A DNA stretch of 64,000 nucleotides from Melioribacter roseus P3M-2. GTDB taxonomy: Bacteria; Bacteroidota; Ignavibacteria; Ignavibacteriales; Melioribacteraceae. Positions within the stretch are counted from its first letter, which is position 1. Every line of letters starts with the position of its first letter. Below are positions 25,234-32,529 of this stretch, one piece after another. Under the pieces are notes generated by a model. That model was not told the DNA's origin and did no database searches. It saw nothing but the letters and a program-made list of their open reading frames with translations. Where the stretch lies: assembly GCF_000279145.1 (NCBI RefSeq), contig NC_018178.1:1054001-1118000 (forward strand). Reading direction: 5' to 3'. Both the position numbers and the translations under genes were made by a program.

Positions 25234-26253
25234 CTATTTTAGTTTGCCGTGTATTATATAATTTTTACCATTTACATAATCTAAGCCGATAAAAAACACA
25301 TCTTTTTCAAATATATACCCTCGACGTACTACTAATTCTGTATTATATATATTATAAAATTCTTTTCCATTATAATGATATATCCCCTCATCACCTCCTA
25401 TAAAAAAATCATTTCTGCTTCTCCCGCAAATTATATTACCGTTTATTCCTTTACCACGATTATCCATCCAAAGCGTTAATCTCTTATCGGAATACTTATA
25501 AATTTGCGAAGAATGGGAAATAAATATTTCATTGCCGAGTCTTACTACAAATGTCCATCCCCCCAATGATGAAAATATTTCCTTTAATTCTTTACCATCC
25601 CAACAGTATACTTTTGCTATAAATCCTTTGGGATCATATATTGTTCCACCCACTACTAATATATCGCTACCAGGAACTATCGCAACGGATTCAAAGCTCG
25701 CTTTTGATTCTGGTATATCTACAAACCTCCAATTCGTTCCATTATAATGCATTATAATAGCTTTCCACTTACTTTTTCCATATAACTCTACAAAACCTAC
25801 GCCATAAATATTGTTCGATGACGTTCCATCAAAATAGTTAATACAAAGTATATCATAACCATCTAATATATAACTTCCAAATAACGACCATTTTGATCCG
25901 TTATATCTCCAAATGTTATTATTGTAATCATAATTACCCAACCAAACTTCGTTCTTTGATAATCCCCATATGGCAGTAGGATCAACTGCCCTTGGAATCG
26001 AATCGGTTTCCCATTTAATTCCATCATAATGCCATATACTTGTTGCAGACCAGCTGCTTGATCCTACCGCCCAAACATCATTCGGAGAACTTCCCCAGAT
26101 TCTTCCCAGGTATAATGATTCATAACCCGGATTAATTTCATCCACCTCCCATACATAATCCCGTCTTCCCGCTTCGGGTTCAGTTATTCCTTCTCCGCAG
26201 GAATTTACAAGTAGTATTACTACAATAAGAAATGATTTTATCAGGTTTTTCAT
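25234..26253 (-). CDS. Lipoprotein with beta-propeller-like WGxSPNDVWxxG repeats (copy A)
   Basis: Not assigned a function. The 339-residue lipoprotein (signal MKNLIKSFLIVVILLVNSC) has recurring segments about 45-60 residues apart: IWGSSPNDVWAVG, IWGLSKNEVWLG, TSSNNIYGVG and GRSRNDFFIGG, each followed by a WHYDGIKW/MHYNGTNW-type motif. This is typical of uncharacterised beta-propellers. It is the left copy of a tandem pair; the signal peptide and flanks are nearly the same as in the gene at 26504-27508 but the mature parts are very different. Confidence 0.78.
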   Translation of the reverse strand: MKNLIKSFLIVVILLVNSCGEGITEPEAGRRDYVWEVDEINPGYESLYLGRIWGSSPNDVWAVGSSSWSATSIWHYDGIKWETDSIPRAVDPTAIWGLSKNEVWLGNYDYNNNIWRYNGSKWSLFGSYILDGYDILCINYFDGTSSNNIYGVGFVELYGKSKWKAIIMHYNGTNWRFVDIPESKASFESVAIVPGSDILVVGGTIYDPKGFIAKVYCWDGKELKEIFSSLGGWTFVVRLGNEIFISHSSQIYKYSDKRLTLWMDNRGKGINGNIICGRSRNDFFIGGDEGIYHYNGKEFYNIYNTELVVRRGYIFEKDVFFIGLDYVNGKNYIIHGKLK

Positions 26254-26503
26254 CGGATTGCCCCCGTTTTACTCTCGTATTAAACTAATTAATTTTACTT
26301 TGACAAGATAATAACAATTAGAAAAAAAAAATCAACTCTCTCATTTAAATTTAATGCTTTTTTTATACTTCGTCATTTGGTCTGCAGTTTATCCGGCGCA
26401 TCGGTTCTGAAGGCGGGGAAAAATATTATTCATTGAGATTCTTCACCCGCCGTTGGCGGGTTCAGAAAGACAGTTCGAAAATAAATTTTATTGATCTCAC
26501 CTC
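26254..26503. repeat. Duplicated intergenic block between the paralogous lipoproteins
   Basis: The first part (from about 26254 to 26475) is nearly identical to 27509-27725: the promoter-like A/T-rich stretch TAATTAATTTTACTTTGACA, the run of A and then GGCGGGGAAAAATATTATTCAT, GATTCTTCACCCGCCG and TTGGCGGGTTCAGAAAGACAG. The last part (about 26470-26503) resembles 25200-25233. It marks the junction of the tandem duplication. Confidence 0.8.
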
Positions 26504-27508
26504 CTATTTTAGTTTACCATGTAATATGTAATTTATATTATCTAAAGTATAACAAACAAAAAAAACATCCTTTTCGAAGATTATGCCATCCATTAAACTT
26601 CCATTGATTGGATACAAATCGACAATATTTTTACCATTATAATGACCTAAATTCCAATTACTATTTTCTGTGAAAAAATCATTTATAGAACGACCTATCA
26701 ATCTACCTGCATAATTAGTATTCGATAAATCTATCTTCAATAATATTAATTCGCCGCCTGTATATTCATATACTTTTCTATCTGTGTTTACATACAATTT
26801 ATTACCCAATATTCCTAAAGAATAATCAATTTTGTTTTTGCTTATTAAGGTAATTTCCTCATTTTCATATTTATACAACCAGGCTGGTTCAAGCGGGTCA
26901 TTAAATGTATAAGCTGTTATTAGTATATCCCCCTTTTCTAAAAATAATACCCTGACAAAATATTCTTTTATTTTCGGGGTACTTAAAATCTTCCATTTCT
27001 TTCCGTCGTAATGAACTATAACACCCGTGTAGTCTCCGTTCGTTTTCTCGGCAATTCCTACAGCATATATATCATTTTTATATCCGTAGATATCTTCAAA
27101 TAATATTCTTTGATATCCCTCAGGTATTATTGTAGTATCCTTCTTCCACTCAAATCCGTTCCACTTCCATATTTCGCTTAGTGTTGTTACCATCCATACT
27201 TCGCTGCCTGAAATGCCGTGTATACTAATAGGCGTTATGAATTTTTCAAAATGGTAATTTCTCCATTTTATCCCATCGTATCGCCATACTTTATTGGCTT
27301 GTGCGGCAGCATCTCCTACAACCCATACATCATTTGGCGAAGATGCCCATATGCTGCTCAGTAATTGGAATCCGAATTCATCTGAGCGCAAAGTATCTCT
27401 TTCCCATACATAATCCCTTCTTCCCGGTTCGGGTTCGGTTATTCCTTCTCTGCAGGAATTTACAAGTAGTATTACTACAATAAGAAATGATTTTATCAGG
27501 TTTTTCAT
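26504..27508 (-). CDS. Lipoprotein with beta-propeller-like repeats (copy B)
   Basis: Paralogue of the gene at 25234-26253, 334 residues. The signal peptide and first mature residues (MKNLIKSFLIVVILLVNSC and REGITEPE) differ by one residue from copy A. The repeat motifs are IWASSPNDVWVVG, IHGISGSEVWMVT, DIYGYKNDIYAVG and IGRSINDFFTEN, followed by the same kind of HYDGKKW segments. Function unknown; surface-exposed location is plausible. Low GC compared with the housekeeping genes. Confidence 0.78.
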   Translation of the reverse strand: MKNLIKSFLIVVILLVNSCREGITEPEPGRRDYVWERDTLRSDEFGFQLLSSIWASSPNDVWVVGDAAAQANKVWRYDGIKWRNYHFEKFITPISIHGISGSEVWMVTTLSEIWKWNGFEWKKDTTIIPEGYQRILFEDIYGYKNDIYAVGIAEKTNGDYTGVIVHYDGKKWKILSTPKIKEYFVRVLFLEKGDILITAYTFNDPLEPAWLYKYENEEITLISKNKIDYSLGILGNKLYVNTDRKVYEYTGGELILLKIDLSNTNYAGRLIGRSINDFFTENSNWNLGHYNGKNIVDLYPINGSLMDGIIFEKDVFFVCYTLDNINYILHGKLK

Positions 27509-27791
27509 CGGATTGCCCCCGTTTTACCCTCGTATTAAACTAATTAATTTTACTTTGACAAGATAGTAACAATTAGAAAAAAAAATCAACTCTCTCGTTT
27601 AAATTTAATGCTTTTTTATTCTTCGTCATTTTGTCTGTATCTTATCCGGCGCTTCGGTTCTGAAGGCGGGGAAAAATATTATTCATCGAGATTCTTCACC
27701 CGCCGTTGGCGGGTTCAGAAAGACAGCGCGTCATATTATCTTCATTAGTGTTGGCGGATTCGGAAAGACTGTGACCTTTCCGTCCTTGTAT
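27509..27791. repeat. Second copy of the duplicated upstream block, ending near the IS element
   Basis: Nearly identical to 26254-26475 over about 215 bp, then a further repeat-like segment GTTGGCGGATTCGGAAAGACTG (described in part, 27750-27771). No gene is seen here. It contains the upstream region of copy B. Confidence 0.75.
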
Positions 27792-27806
27792 GTTAAAAGT
27801 ATAAAA

Positions 27807-27832
27807 AGTTCTTTGAAATAATGAATAAGTTT
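27807..27832 (+). repeat. Left inverted repeat of the IS
   Basis: AGTTCTTTGAAATAATGAAT and following bases; matches the reverse complement of 29406-29431 at 23 of 26 positions. Confidence 0.8.
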
Positions 27833-27840
27833 ATTTCCTT

Positions 27841-27966
27841 GACGGAAGAGAAGGTTTGCGCCTTGGGCTTTGAGCCCGTCGCTAAGTTTTTTCCTTCCGT
27901 TCAGGTAAAAGTCGAGGAATAACTTGGCTCAAATGAAGCCGTATTTTACAAGACTGATGTTACCTG
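27841..27966 (+). ncRNA. Candidate IS110 bridge RNA leader
   Basis: The region between the left inverted repeat and the transposase gene can fold into two consecutive stem-loops. The first has the outer stem ACGGAAG (27842-27848)/CTTCCGT (27894-27900) with the inner hairpin GGGCT-TTG-AGCCC (27865-27877). The second has the outer stem CAGGTAA (27902-27908)/TTACCTG (27960-27966), the inner stem AGTC (27910-27913)/GACT (27952-27955) and GGCT/AGCC (27926-27929 and 27937-27940). IS110 elements encode a two-loop guide RNA from this side that binds donor and target DNA (known of the family). The boundaries are my estimate. Confidence 0.5.
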
Positions 27967-28002
27967 AAATTTCTGTAACACAATTAAATTCAAGGGTCTT
28001 TT

Positions 28003-29403
28003 ATGCAACAAAACTTTTATCTCGGTATTGATGTCAGCAGAGGATATGCTGATTTTATTATCCTTGACGAAAATAAAAAAGTTGTTGAAGATAATTTTCA
28101 GCTTGATGATACCTTTGACGGACACAATAAGTTATACAAAATTCTATCTGGCTTTTTGGCCAAGTATCCCGCCTCAAATATCCTTGCAGCAGTTGAATCA
28201 ACCGGAGGATATGAAAATAACTGGCTTAAGTTTCTTAGCGCTTGCCAGAGTAAACTTCAGTTATCTGTAGCACGAATAAATCCTTTTGGTGTGAGCTACA
28301 ACAGCAAAGCGACACTAAACAGGATAATTACTGATAAACAAAGTGCACGTAATGTTGCTGAGTATCTGATAAGTCATCCGGAAAAAGTTCAGTATAACAA
28401 TCAGGATTATTACGCTTCAGTAAGAAGACAATGGACATTTATCAAGATGCTGACAAAACAGAAAGTCCAGCTTCTTAATCAACTGGAATCATTGTTATAC
28501 ATAGCAAATCCTGAAGTTCTACAATACTGCAGCAACAAAATGAATCTCTGGACACTGAAGTTACTAAGGAAATATCCAACTGCTAAAGAACTTGCCAAAG
28601 CAAGATTGTCTTCGGTTTGTAAGATACCTTACATAACAGAATCACTTGCAAATGACTTAATCAACAATGCCCGGAAGTCAGTTGCCTCAAGTGATGATAA
28701 GACTACTGCTGAAGTAATAATAGCTTTGGTAGAACAGATACTTCAGCTAAGAAAACTGATTGTTCTGCAAACAAAACAACTTCAAGCCAGTTGCAATATT
28801 GCTGAAGTTGAACTGTTAAAAAGCTTCAAGGGAATTGGGACATATTCGGCTGTTGGACTTATGATAGAAATTCTTTCTGTTGAAAGATTTTCTTCTTCAA
28901 AAAAACTTGCAAGCTTCTTTGGTGTTCACCCTGTATTCAAGCAAAGCGGAGATGGACTCTCGGGTTTTAAGATGAGTAAGCGAGGAAGAAAACAGCCCAG
29001 AGAGTTATTGTTTAACATTGCTCGTTTTGCTACTGTGCATAATCCTTACATAAAGGAAATCTATGCAATGCATCTTCAAAAAGGTATGCCTAAGATGGCT
29101 GCATTGGGCGCTGTAATGTATAAGATACTAAGAATCGTTTATGGTATGCTTAAACATAACAGACAATATGATCCTGAAGTTGACAGAGCAAACAGAGCAA
29201 AACATAAAGACAACATCAATAGAGCCAAAGAAGATTACACAAGAAGATATCAGCCGATGGATATAACAGCTCCTGTTTCCAGAAGGCAACTTAAAAAGAG
29301 AAAACAGAAAGAGCAGTCCCAAATATTAAAACCGCTTGATGCGGAATCTAATGAAAAGATTTTTACGGGATCAGACTCTCACTGTTTTCCTGAGGAAACT
29401 TAA
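28003..29403 (+). CDS. IS110-family transposase (DEDD recombinase)
   Basis: A 466-residue recombinase with an N-terminal RuvC-like DEDD domain and a C-terminal Transposase_20 domain. Visible catalytic candidates are Asp10 (LGIDVSRGYAD), Glu65 (AAVESTGGYEN) and Asp111 in IITDKQSARNVAEY. Where IS110 proteins have DxxD, this one reads D-K-Q-S, so the fourth acidic residue seems to be Ser114, which also occurs in some relatives. The C-terminal part is LLKSFKGIGTYSAVGLMIEI, ASFFGVHPVFKQSGDG and SKRGRKQPRELLFN. The basic C-terminal tail (about residues 385-440) is unusually long. Codon use is unlike the neighbours. Confidence 0.95.
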   Translation: MQQNFYLGIDVSRGYADFIILDENKKVVEDNFQLDDTFDGHNKLYKILSGFLAKYPASNILAAVESTGGYENNWLKFLSACQSKLQLSVARINPFGVSYNSKATLNRIITDKQSARNVAEYLISHPEKVQYNNQDYYASVRRQWTFIKMLTKQKVQLLNQLESLLYIANPEVLQYCSNKMNLWTLKLLRKYPTAKELAKARLSSVCKIPYITESLANDLINNARKSVASSDDKTTAEVIIALVEQILQLRKLIVLQTKQLQASCNIAEVELLKSFKGIGTYSAVGLMIEILSVERFSSSKKLASFFGVHPVFKQSGDGLSGFKMSKRGRKQPRELLFNIARFATVHNPYIKEIYAMHLQKGMPKMAALGAVMYKILRIVYGMLKHNRQYDPEVDRANRAKHKDNINRAKEDYTRRYQPMDITAPVSRRQLKKRKQKEQSQILKPLDAESNEKIFTGSDSHCFPEET

Positions 29404-29405
29404 GA

Positions 29406-29431
29406 AAACTTATTCAACATGTCAAAGAACT
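29406..29431 (+). repeat. Right inverted repeat of the IS
   Basis: AAACTTATTCAACATGTCAA and following bases, the partner of 27807-27832; overlaps the end of the transposase gene region by a few bases after its stop. Confidence 0.8.
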
Positions 29432-29446
29432 ATATGGCTCTAAATC

Positions 29447-29474
29447 AAAATTGACATAACAATAGGTCAATTTT
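29447..29474 (+). terminator. Hairpin downstream of the transposase gene
   Basis: A perfect 9-bp stem AAAATTGAC (29447-29455) and GTCAATTTT (29466-29474) with a 10-base loop. It lies just after the transposase gene and is followed by CTCTGTTGACTTTT, so it may end transcription or belong to the IS right end. Confidence 0.5.
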
Positions 29475-29504
29475 CTCTGTTGACTTTTAACGGAATAACT
29501 TGGC

Positions 29505-29835
29505 GAGATATACGGCTTAAATTGAGTTTGCTTCCCCCGCGTTCTGCGGGGTCGCAAAGACGTGGGCGCTTTCAGAGTTTGTTTTTTTCAGTAGCTGGCG
29601 CCGCATAATTTCTTTTCGCTATTTGTCATTACGAGCCACGCTCGCAGCGGGGCGAAGTAATCTCTACTGACATTAATTTGAGTTTACTTCCCGCATACCA
29701 CTCGTCCACAAAGACCTACTCGATCCGTAATTTGTCATACAGACCCCGCCGCAGGTGGGGGAAGTATCTCACCTGTATTCATTTGAGTTTGCTTCGTCGT
29801 TCGCTTTGCTCGCTCCTCGCAAAGACGGAGGCGTG
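29505..29835. repeat. REP-like repeat cluster
   Basis: Three related units with TTTGAGTTTGCTTC- or GAGTTTACTTCCCG-type and TCGCAAAGACG-type half sequences occur at about 29519-29564, 29632-29720 and 29730-29830, with intervening GTCATTACGAGCC and GCGAAGTAATCTC. The two half types are degenerate inverted repeats of each other. They look like short dispersed palindromic repeats. A 95-codon frame across them is not accepted as a gene. The remaining bases of this 600-bp gene-free interval (29836-29995) show nothing clear. Confidence 0.5.
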
Positions 29836-29995
29836 TGTTGTTCGGGTGTGCGGAAGTGCGGGCGTTAGAATCGCCGAAGTTCAATGTTCTTCTTTAAAAA
29901 GAGGCGCATATTATACGTCAAAACTATCGGCTATTGTATATCAACATATAACAAAGATTTTCTGATCACCAATCCCTGCTCCCTAATTACACAAC

Positions 29996-30036
29996 GAACG
30001 TTGAACTCCAAAACCAAGAACGTTGAACCCCAAAAC
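29996..30036. repeat. Tandem direct repeat of 19 bp
   Basis: GAACGTTGAACTCCAAAAC (29996-30014) is followed at a 22-bp step by GAACGTTGAACCCCAAAAC (30018-30036), one base different. The second copy touches the stop codon of the GroES-like gene. Confidence 0.7.
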
Positions 30037-30398
30037 TACGCGAGCAAATCTTCGTCCCGGTAGAGAATTAAAATAGCCGCCTGAGGAACCACGACTAACT
30101 TTTCGCCGTCGATTTCGACTTCAACGGCTTCCTTTCTAAGAAAGACAGCATAGTCGCCCTCGCGCGCCTGCAGAGGAAAATATTTTATCGGCTTGCGCTC
30201 TTTCCAGGGTTCGTCGTCTTCCACCGGAACGCCCATCGGATAACCCGGACCGACTTTAATTACGTATCCGCCCTGCACTTTTTCTTTTTCGTGCACTCCG
30301 GGCGGCAAATAAAGACCGCTGTTGGTTTTCGAGGCGCTCTCTTCCGGCTTTATTAAAACGCGATCCCCGACAATTATTATTTTCGATGTGTCAATCAA
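30036..30398 (-). CDS. GroES-like co-chaperonin family protein
   Basis: A 120-residue Cpn10-type protein: IIIVGDRVLIKPEESASK, the mobile-loop-like TNSGLYLPPGVHEKEKVQGG and YVIKVGPGYPMGVPVED, ending KLVVVPQAAILILYRDEDLLA. It is about 20 residues longer than GroES because of the acidic PVEDDEPWKERKPIKYF insert, typical of the additional Cpn10 paralogue of Bacteroidetes and their relatives. There is no groEL beside it. The frame contains no ATG at the start; TTG at 30398 (LIDTSKIII region) is the best start, and an in-frame stop lies 21 bp upstream. Confidence 0.85.
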   Translation of the reverse strand: MIDTSKIIIVGDRVLIKPEESASKTNSGLYLPPGVHEKEKVQGGYVIKVGPGYPMGVPVEDDEPWKERKPIKYFPLQAREGDYAVFLRKEAVEVEIDGEKLVVVPQAAILILYRDEDLLA

Positions 30399-30471
30399 TT
30401 CGAATATTTTTTTATTTTAACCGTACAAAAATACCAAATAAACCGCTGTTCATCAATTACGGAGAATTAAT

Positions 30472-31068
30472 ATGAAAGATTTGTGGGACAAAAGATTTTC
30501 CTCTGACGAATATATTTACGGAATAGAGCCGAATGAATTTTTTAAAAGCCAACTGGACAAACTTACGCCGGGCAGACTATTATTACTGGGCGAAGGCGAA
30601 GGAAGAAACGCCGTTTATGCCGCAGCATTGGGATGGAAAGTAGATGCGGTCGACTTCAGCCAATCAGGAAAAATAAAAGCCGAACGGCTCGCAGCGGAAA
30701 AAAAAGTAACCATAAATTATATCGTTCACGATTTGAGCGATTATCAGCCCGAACCGGAGTCGTACGACGCCGCCGGACTCTTTTTCCTTCATCTAGAAGA
30801 AGATTTAAGAAAAGAAGTTCATAAAAAAGCAATCGACGCTTTGAAAAAAGGAGGCAGATTGATAATGGAAGCTTTTGAAAAGGAACAGTTGGAATACGAT
30901 TCGGGAGGTCCGAAAAATTTATCGCTTCTCTATTCTCTGGAAGACATAGCGGAGGATTTTATCGATCTCGACTTCGAATATTTCGCCAAAGAAATTGTGG
31001 AACTCAACGAAGGCAAGGGCCACGGGGGAAAAGCCTCCGTAATACGTTTTACCGGAATCAAAGTTTGA
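30472..31068 (+). CDS. Class I SAM-dependent methyltransferase (TehB-like)
   Basis: A 198-residue methyltransferase with the start MKDLWDKRFSSDEYIYGIEPNEFF typical of TehB-like proteins (described in part), the SAM-binding motif I LLLLGEGEGRNAVYAA (ExGEGR), the acidic motif II DAVDFSQSGKIKAE and motif IV YDAAGLFFLHL. The methyl acceptor is not known; relatives act on tellurite, thiols or small metabolites. It has its own promoter region between it and the divergent GroES-like gene; its stop lies 20 bp from the trxB stop on the other strand. Confidence 0.88.
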   Translation: MKDLWDKRFSSDEYIYGIEPNEFFKSQLDKLTPGRLLLLGEGEGRNAVYAAALGWKVDAVDFSQSGKIKAERLAAEKKVTINYIVHDLSDYQPEPESYDAAGLFFLHLEEDLRKEVHKKAIDALKKGGRLIMEAFEKEQLEYDSGGPKNLSLLYSLEDIAEDFIDLDFEYFAKEIVELNEGKGHGGKASVIRFTGIKV

Positions 31069-31088
31069 ACCGCTCAGGAATTGACCGG

Positions 31089-32027
31089 TTACGCTTTTGA
31101 CTTTTTCAAGTTGTTTACATATTCGGCGGCGCTCAAAGCCGCGACCGTTCCGTCGCCTACGGCTGTGGTAACCTGACGAAATCTTTTGGCAATCGAGTCG
31201 CCCGCCGCAAATACGCCTTTTAAACTTGTCGACATATTTTTATCGACTACAATTTCGCCGTAATCGTTCAATTCGAGTATGCCTTTGAACATTTCCGTGT
31301 TCGGCGCGTAACCGATAAAAACAAATACTCCGTCAATTTCCATCTCGGTTAATTCGCCGGTGCGTTGATTTCTGATTTTAACTGCGGTTAACCTTTCGTC
31401 GCCTATAAATTCTTCGATTTTCGATTCCATTATAAAATTGATTTTGGGATTATTGCGCGCTTCCTCGACGTAATGTTCGAATGCCTGGAAATGGTCGAAT
31501 TGATGCACGACTGTAACCGACGAAGCGTACTTTGTAAGCGCAACGGCTTCCTCCAGCGCGGAATTTCCGCCTCCTACAACGATAATTTTTTTATCCTGGA
31601 AAAAGTCGCCGTCGCACGTTGCGCAATACGAAATTCCCATTCCTTTGAATTTATCTTCTCCCGGAACGCCAAGAGTTCTCGAACGTCCTCCCGTTGCAAT
31701 AATCAGCGCGTCGGAGGTATAAACTTCTCCGTTTGTAAGTTCGACGGATTTTATTTCGCCTTCGGGTTTAATGCTTTTTATTTTAATGTTCGATTTAATT
31801 TTGGCGCCGAATTTCAGTGCCTGATTTTTCATATTTCTGGCGAGTTGATAGCCGCTAATCGAGTCGACGCCCGGATAGTTGGCAATCTCGTGCGTCAACA
31901 CCATTTGTCCGCCCACGGCTCCTTCATTCAGAATGAGAGTATTAACCTTGGCTCTCGACAAATAAATTCCGGCGGTCAGTCCCGCCGCACCCGCGCCTAT
32001 TACAATAACTTCGAAATGATTTTCCAT
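31089..32027 (-). CDS. trxB: Thioredoxin reductase
   Basis: Reduces thioredoxin with NADPH in the cytoplasm. The 312-residue flavoprotein has the FAD motif VIVIGAGAAGLTAGIYLSR, the redox-active pair Cys135/Cys138 in ISYCATCDGDFF, the NADPH motif IIVVGGGNSALEEA and the terminal FAD motif GVFAAGDSIAKRFRQ. It lies 22 bp downstream of a small thioredoxin-like gene on the same strand, which is likely its partner. Confidence 0.96.
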   Translation of the reverse strand: MENHFEVIVIGAGAAGLTAGIYLSRAKVNTLILNEGAVGGQMVLTHEIANYPGVDSISGYQLARNMKNQALKFGAKIKSNIKIKSIKPEGEIKSVELTNGEVYTSDALIIATGGRSRTLGVPGEDKFKGMGISYCATCDGDFFQDKKIIVVGGGNSALEEAVALTKYASSVTVVHQFDHFQAFEHYVEEARNNPKINFIMESKIEEFIGDERLTAVKIRNQRTGELTEMEIDGVFVFIGYAPNTEMFKGILELNDYGEIVVDKNMSTSLKGVFAAGDSIAKRFRQVTTAVGDGTVAALSAAEYVNNLKKSKA

Positions 32028-32049
32028 CCTGATGCTCCGGGAGAATTAA

Positions 32050-32400
32050 TTAATTGTTTTTACCGAAATGCTCGTCGAGTATAGCGGTAATTTGATCTCT
32101 TGTTTGTATGCTGCTTGTAGCTTTAACTACTTTTCCGTTTTTATAGTAAACCACGAACGGCAGACCGGCAAAGTTTCTGCATTCGGGTAAATCTCTTATA
32201 ACGCTTGCGTCGGGAAGGTCGAATTCCATATCGGCAAATTTCACGTGCGGATATTCGTTTTCGAGTTCTTCCATCGCTTCATAAACCGGAATACACATCG
32301 GACCCATTCGTCCGCAGCATATCATAACGTTTTCGTTTTCCTGCAACAATTTCGAATGTTCGTCTTTCGAAAGAACATGTGTGAGATTTGTATGAAGCAT
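32050..32400 (-). CDS. Thioredoxin-like protein with CCGRMGPMC redox site
   Basis: A 116-residue thioredoxin fold in which the usual WCGPC is replaced by ICCGRMGPMCIPVYEAM, so Cys28/Cys29 and Cys36 are separated by six or seven residues instead of two. The rest follows thioredoxin: VKFADMEFDLPDAS..., the cis-Pro segment FAGLPFVVYYKNGKV and ATSSIQTRDQITAIL. Such proteins occur next to trxB in several anaerobes. AGAGGAA precedes the ATG. A redox or metal-binding role with the neighbouring TrxB is plausible but not proven. Confidence 0.88.
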   Translation of the reverse strand: MLHTNLTHVLSKDEHSKLLQENENVMICCGRMGPMCIPVYEAMEELENEYPHVKFADMEFDLPDASVIRDLPECRNFAGLPFVVYYKNGKVVKATSSIQTRDQITAILDEHFGKNN

Positions 32401-32529
32401 GATATTCCTCTAATAATTTATTAATTTGTACAGCTAATCTGATGATTTTTTTTTCGAAAGGATTCAAACCGGTGATTTTATAATTATTCATCTATAGATT
32501 TGTATTCCGTTTTTTAATCTTAACATAAA

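Larger units (their letters stand above)
27792..29491 (+). mobile_element. IS110-family insertion sequence
   Basis: One transposase gene (28003-29403) between imperfect inverted repeats of 26 bp at 27807-27832 and 29406-29431 (23 of 26 match). The outer ends are uncertain: a further 9-bp pair GTTAAAAGT (27792-27800) and ACTTTTAAC (29483-29491) may be the true termini, giving about 1.7 kb; inner repeats that are not quite terminal fit the IS1111 subgroup. About 200 bp of structured non-coding DNA precede the gene. No target duplication is seen, as expected for IS110. Confidence 0.75.

Noticed and set aside
29678-29965. 95-codon frame across REP-like repeats
   Set aside because: Composition follows the repeats; no start signal or similarity seen.
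30036-30398. groES of a groESL operon
   Set aside because: No groEL is adjacent, and the protein has the longer acidic insert of the paralogous family.
31067-31090. Terminator between methyltransferase gene and trxB
   Set aside because: Only a 5-6 bp stem with a large loop, too weak to call.
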